Assembly: GCA_037576195.1 (NCBI GenBank)
Contig: CM075102.1
Location: forward strand, 35,088,745 to 35,152,744
Length of the DNA: 64,000 nt
Origin: Phytoseiulus persimilis
Taxonomy: Eukaryota > Arthropoda > Arachnida > Mesostigmata > Phytoseiidae
Direction: 5' to 3'
Below the pieces are notes generated by a model. That model saw only the letters and a program-made list of their open reading frames with translations. It ran no database searches and was not told where the DNA came from. Below, piece by piece: positions 58,001 through 64,000 of this stretch (positions are counted from its first letter, which is position 1; each line of letters starts with the position of its first letter). Both the position numbers and the translations under genes were made by a program.

Positions 58001-61000
58001 GACGGCAAGACATGACGTCGACTGACGTTGTTTAATGAGAGCGGCCACCACCTGGTGTGTCTCTTGCGCAGAACGAACGGTCTTCGATCGCTGGCAACGG
58101 AGCCGACCACTCCAGGCGGCGCCAAGCTCTCCACATTCGAGAAAAACTCTACGGGCTCTCCCTGTCCAGGTGTGGAGGCCGCTCGACCACATACCTGAGA
58201 ATGTCAAGTCAGCTTCACGTGACTGTGTTCAGTGTTTCCAAATTTTCGATTTCGTGAAACCTCCTTCCAGAGCACTCATGGATCTCAGGTCGACTCCCAT
58301 GTTCGGGCTTCGTCCGGGCACAGTTCGCGTTGGCGGTCGCTACATCTAGGCTGACAAGTGCGAATCCACGACACAATTCACTGTTTCGGTGTTGTTGCTG
58401 CTCGAACTGAATTCAGCGCTCCCGAAATGTCATCCATGCGCCAGAGTCCGCGCGCACTCTCTGCAGCACACAAAAGCACAACTGGGGCCTCGACGTCGCC
58501 TTCCGTCCCTCTTCTCCTCTCAAGGGCAGCTACCCTCTCCGACGCGGAGCCCAGTTCCCCATTTCCCACGGTTGGCGTGCGCGCCTCAAGGAACCTTGCC
58601 CCGCCAGATTCCGTTCCACGGTTTCGCGTACGCCCGCCCGCCCGCTGGGATCCACGATAGTCTCAGCCGTCACACTGCCGGAGAACCGAACGCCTAGCTA
58701 GTCTGTTGGTTAGCTCGTCTGACTGCATACTCACCACGAGTCGACGACGACGGCTCAGCCACTCAGGGCTCTCCGCTTCGACCCTCTCCGGGCTCCCTCG
58801 CCACTGTCTCGTACAAAACAACTTCGAGCGAACCCCACCCCACGCAGCGCGGATACGGAATCGCTCCATCACCGATCACTCGGCGCTCTCGAAAGCTGCG
58901 GCGGCCGATCGGAGTAGATTCGTAGCTGAACCCGATTCCCTCTATTTCCGAAGGAGTGTTCTTAAATCGGCTTTCGGTTTCTCAATCGAGAAATTTCATC
59001 CCGAGGATATTTTCCGTACCCCCTTCTCACGGAGAATTTCGATTCTCATGCGCCTCACCGAGAGAACACGTCGGGAACATTTTTCGTAGAAGCCTCTCGC
59101 GAAAACGCGGGAGAATTGTGACAAATGGAAAATCGGATGGAAGAGCGATCGTTCGATGAATTATCATCTATGAGATCCATTGGAAGGATGGGAAGCACGC
59201 TCTGTGGAGATGCTGGAAGCCAGAGAACCCTCCTTTTTCGCCCCGTCTGTCTCTCAGGGCGGTATAGATCGCCGCCGGTGTTTCCGTCCGGCTCCACGTC
59301 CGCTTTCATATTGCCTCGTTCCGCTCCTCGGGGGTACTCCTCGACGAGCGAGGCATCGTGCGTCGTGCAACACATTTCATTCAAGACCTCAATTTCGCCA
59401 ACCATCTCCAGATGCTCCGAGTCCTTGGCGGAAGTCGAGTCGGAGTTATTCATTCTGAACTCCGTGCAAAGAATACGCGTGCCCAGACGGCCGAACATGC
59501 CCAGCACGCACAGCAGAATGGATGCATGAGAGGAAAGAAGAACACAAGCGATGATTCAACTAGGGGCCAGCGTTGCCCGCCGCGATGGGAGCAATATATT
59601 TCCGACGCCGACCGGATCGGATGACTCAGACCCGGGCTCCGGCTGAGTAACAGGTAGTCCGCCGGTACATTTACCACGACAAGCTCTCCGCATGAGCTCG
59701 CTCTCTTTCTCGGAGCCGAACACAATTCTTCTCCCGCTAACCGGAACCCAGAGCCTCTGCTCAAGAACACTACGTCGATCTCCAATCGAGTTCCACCTCT
59801 GCGATCCTACTTCGCGAATGCGTTACCGGATCCCTCCTCGGATTCGAACCCCGGTCGGAGCCCCTCCCGTTTTCGCCGATGCCACCTCCTGCTGGACCAT
59901 AAGTGCCCGATCGACCCACGAAGGTCAAGTGCACGCAATCAGAGTCACTGCACGGCGACAACCAGGATCCAACCGGGGAAGAGCCGGTGTTCCATCCGTT
60001 CCCATACCTCTGACGGCGTGAAGCCCTGGACGGAGGTCTGACCACGAGCGAGATCTCGGCTGAACGGCACGGGCAGAGGAGCCGCCCCCTTTGGTCAGGT
60101 GCGAAGTCCCGCGGGAGACTCAAGCTCAATGACGCGTCCATCTTGGATTGTCTCAGAGCTGCCAAACTTCCACCGCTCGCGAGCGGTCACGTAGGTCGAC
60201 CAGCGGGCAGACGAACTGTTCCGGACAGGCAGAGCCATTAGCCCCGCTGCGGATCCTTTTTTGAAGTTGCCCGATGCTACCGGTGAGTTGAGGATGGCGT
60301 CCCGATGCCAGATGCAGGAGCCCGATTCAGCGACGAGAGCTCGCTTCCGCTCGTATAGCGAAAACGTTCCTCCTGAGGCATCGACCGATTCCCGCGTTCG
60401 CCGTTGGCTCCCGGCTGGCGCACGCACAAGTTCTCCCGCGCCTTCCTTCGGGGAGCCTGCGGAGAGGATGACGGCCCAAGGAGGGGACACCAGAAGGAGC
60501 TTTAATCCCAAATCGGTCAAACGGGATACAGAGGACAACTCTCCGGCATCCGCTGTCGTCTCCAGGGGGCGCAGGTCACGTTCCGCAACGAAAACATATT
60601 GTCTTCCGCCGCAGTTCACTGTGGTTCTCGACTGGCGACAGGTCTTGACTCGCGACACGATGGAAAACGTGAACAATTTCTCTTGGCGGATATCATGAGC
60701 AAGCCGATCACGTCCGCTTCCACAAGCGAAACAACCCACCCTACTTTTCATTACAATATGTCCTGCTCTCCATCACGGCGCTACGAGATTCATGGACTCT
60801 CGGCAGTCGTAAAAACGCACGCATGAGCCGATCCCGGTGTAACTCGAGGAGCCCGAAGCCGCAGGTCGCCGAATGTCGCGAATCTTCTCCTTCATCCTGC
60901 AATGAATGACTCATCCCTGAGGTCTCCGGCTCCCGCGGAGCTTCCCGTTCCGTTCAGGAGACTGCTCTGTGATCTCCAGTCCGCGTTGCGGAGGACATCA

Positions 61001-64000
61001 GCATCACAAAGACCGAACAAGGCGACGAAATGACGCGATGTAATCCCTCGGTGTTGATTATCTCCTCCAGAGGGGGGCAATGCCGGGAGGAGGGGAAAGG
61101 GATTCGCTCGGAGCCTTTCAAGGTATGCAAATCCGTTCCGACTGAGATAAGTCACCGTATCCATTTAGCTTGAATCGAGGAACCGCTGTGAAGAAGGAAT
61201 ATATATTTATATTCACTTGAGCCATCCGAAACCAGATCATCGTCACGACGCAGAGTGCCACCTTCTTCTGCGGGACGGAGAGGAGCCGAGCAATCCTGGA
61301 CCTGAACAACTCGTCAGCCCGAAGCCTCCGAGTCCGACAACACTTTTCCCGAGCACTTACCAAAGCAAACACTGCACAAATCTACGTGCGTCGTTTGCGC
61401 CGTATCCTCCTGCTTCCGTCTGACTTCGCCCACTCCTCTCCATACCACCCGTGTGGTAGTGACAACAAATCTCACCGGGTTACGATTCGAGAGCAGTTCA
61501 CGATCTCGCGGCTTCCCACCCACTCGCCACCGGAGGCACATTCATCCCTGTTCGGATATTAATCTCCGCTCAAGTCTGCCGCGAGGGAAACGCGCCGAGT
61601 TTACCGCCGGTTCACCTACGGCGCGCGGCATATGTCCGTCGTGAATGATTCATGGCAGCGAGCTCCGACTTGACATCTCCGCTGGATCCTGCGTCGCATT
61701 TATATAAATGACGATTGTCGTCTGTCGCGAAACGCCTTCAAGATAAATGCAGATTGAGCTACGCCCCGGAAGGACAAGCTTGCCATCGGATCCCGCCCCG
61801 AGCACCTGTCGCAGCCATCTGCAACAATCTGCCCTCAAGCATCATCAGAGTGAAAGGAACCGGCGTCGCATGCCTATCCCCCGGGGAAGGAAGGCGAACC
61901 GCCAGGATGGGGGCGCTCGAATTTCCCCGACCCCCCTCGCGGTCGTGAGTTCACGCCAGCGCTCGGAGTCGAGGTAGCTCCGTCGGATGCACCGTTTTGC
62001 CGCTAGTCAACTAGTCCGACGAAGACGAGTCGCCTCGACGACGAGGGTCGCTCGGTCGCCGATCGGGACGGGCGGAGCTCCGGAGTGAAATTTCAACGGA
62101 ACATCCATCCACTTGTCGCGCATTCCGATCCGCATCGCTGAGTCATCTCGTCGAGTCCCCCCGCTCCTCCGGCCGGGCAAGTCACACTTCCGCGTGCACG
62201 CTCGCCCCCAAGTGAACAACAGTGCGAAGGAGGTCGAAGCAGGCAACAGGTCCAAGACGCGTTCGCATTCGACCGAAGCCTCAGGAATTTCCGAGCCGCA
62301 TCTGAGCGGAAATTCGAACCGGATTCCTTGCCAGCGGAGCGGCCGAGTGAGATAAAAACTCGCGCCGAAACCCGGCACGATGCAGCTCCTACCAGCCCGC
62401 GTTCTATCGTTCAATTCGTGGCACGGGACCTTCGCGGACGACATCAGATCGAACCCTGCTCCATCCGTCGAAGGGAATTCGTTGTCAGATTCATAGCTCC
62501 TCTTGGGGTCGCTGCTTCGGTGGCTGTCCGAGTCAGCTCCGAGAGCTGGGAGCACGACCACAGCGTGCGCACAAATTGAGAGTTTCGAAATTCGCGCGTT
62601 CGAGTAGAAGTTTAACATGAGAGGCGGTTGCAACCTCAAAGCAGACGAGGCAGCAGCGGCGGCGGAAGAGCCTTTTGAATGTGACCACGAATTCGGGAGC
62701 AGGGCCGGGCTTTCAGGCTCTCTCTTTCTGTGCCTCTCTGACTCAACTCTTCGACTCTTCACGGCTCGAGTCCAAACGAAGCCCCAGCTCGGAGTGAGCC
62801 TTGCAACCGATACCCGGCTCTTCGCTCAGTCGGCCATCGGATGGCCCGGCTGAGCTCCGTTGCAGATACAACGCAGTACACCGAACGAAATCCAGCTAGC
62901 TTAACCAAAAGTCTCAGATAAGCGTTGTCGAGTGGGACTCATCAGCAAGAGGGAGGAAGCGTTCAGGAGACAGACCGGAATCCTCCTCGCCGGAGTCGAG
63001 AGCGCTCTACCCGCCGTATTTGTCAGCGCCACCGCGTATCTACAGCTCGGCTCTGCATCAATCCCGCATCTCGGCAATCCGACCAAGCAAGCGACCGAGC
63101 GGCTGTCTTTCAAGCGTTCAGTGAACTGGAATAATAGCTAGGGTTAACCAGGGCAGATATGTTGAAGCCGGCTTTGGCAGCAGCTGTGCTGAATGAGGTT
63201 TTCAGAAATGCGACTGCAGCCCTTTAACCCTCAGCAGTTTGTGAGCCTTGTCTTCAGATCGTTTCAAGAACATACACACGCGCTGACTAAGCTTCTCACG
63301 ACGACTGACCATCGGCGGCGAGGCGAATAACAATTCTGCCTCGAAGAACGCGCCAGTTCTCCCGAACGTCAGTTCTCGCTGTCGGATCCGCCTCGGGAAG
63401 GCAGGACGCGGGAACTGGGACCAGCCGTGCCGACACCGCATCGCTCAGAGATCGAATACTGCAAGTGATTCTCCATTAGAATCGGCATCGCCGGGAAAGA
63501 GGACAGTCGTATTGTGAAGATTAGTGAGAGGGCGCACACCGTTGACACTCGGATTGCTGCGGTGCGGATGACAAGTGTGAGCGAGCGGATCCCGATGACA
63601 CCTCGACCGACACGGCCGGAGCTGACATGTCCACACGGCAGTCCGCAGCAATTGCTCTAATGGAACCGAATCTCACTCTATCCTATCACTGAATATCGTC
63701 GCTTCTTAGCAGCGTCCCCAGTTTCTCAGATCCTCAGCCGATCATTCAAGACTGATGGCGTTGAGTGTTTGGATGTCGGACGGTCTCAGCTTCGACAGAG
63801 TCCAAATCGAGCGCTACGAATGTTTTCGACTGATTCGAACGGCATCGGGGAGCAAGGAAGAGAGCTCGCTATCCCCGCTCGGCTGGGCGCTTGGAGGATT
63901 TCGCTCATCAATTCTTCAGCCACATCACCACGAGCAGCGTACAACAAGCCCAAGTTCCACGTGGGTTGTTACCACCTCGAGCGCGATGGATCCACTGGCG

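Larger units (their letters stand above)
48310..64000. other. Distal upstream region, no recognised gene
   Basis: About 15.7 kb without any family I recognise on either strand. Some open frames have coding-like composition (49398-49588 plus, 51317-51562 minus or 51357-51587 plus, 59055-59507 minus) but none has matching exons. Could be neuroglian 5' regulatory DNA or an unrecognised fast-evolving gene. Confidence 0.35.

Noticed and set aside
1..64000. CRISPR arrays, bacterial operons, insertion sequences
   Set aside because: No direct repeat arrays, no operon structure; splice sites throughout show animal nuclear DNA.

Overview
This is eukaryotic nuclear DNA of roughly even base composition. 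Genes are split by spliceosomal introns, and exons end in clean GT/AG sites. The peptides are animal: an L1-family adhesion molecule (neuroglian), a pecanex-like 4 membrane protein and a eukaryotic DUF389 membrane protein. The invertebrate type of neuroglian, the short introns (most 64 to 700 bases) and the moderate GC suggest a compact arthropod genome. A chelicerate such as a predatory mite is my best guess, but that is inference from memory and not a measured placement.

Layout: (1) 1-10259, minus strand: PCNX4, with eleven firmly phased coding exons (10259 down to 643), a probable further exon ending at 275, and the 3' part off the left edge. (2) 10260-20577: about 10 kb with no recognisable gene, only isolated exon-like stretches. 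(3) 20578-27849, plus strand: a DUF389 family multi-pass membrane protein; eleven exons from 20890 are linked in frame and an earlier 5' exon is tentative. (4) 27850-33262: nothing recognised. (5) 33263-34519, plus strand: a small gene with a signal peptide and helical, polar downstream exons, not previously obvious because each exon is short. (6) 34630-41154, minus strand: neuroglian, eight coding exons covering the signal peptide, six Ig domains, four full FN3 domains and half of the fifth. The exons for the rest of FN3-5, the membrane span and the cytoplasmic tail are not found. (7) 41155-64000: about 23 kb upstream of the neuroglian start codon with no gene I can identify; it probably holds 5' UTR exons, promoter and enhancers, plus simple repeats.

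The three recognised genes encode unrelated membrane proteins; nothing suggests a shared pathway. The most interesting point is the interleaving near 33.2-34.8 kb: a plus-strand secreted-protein gene lies where the 3' end of neuroglian should be, next to the only ambiguous base in the window (34463). This is either a gene nested inside a neuroglian intron or an assembly problem. All gene models come from reading frames, splice sites and remembered family sequences; no search was run.
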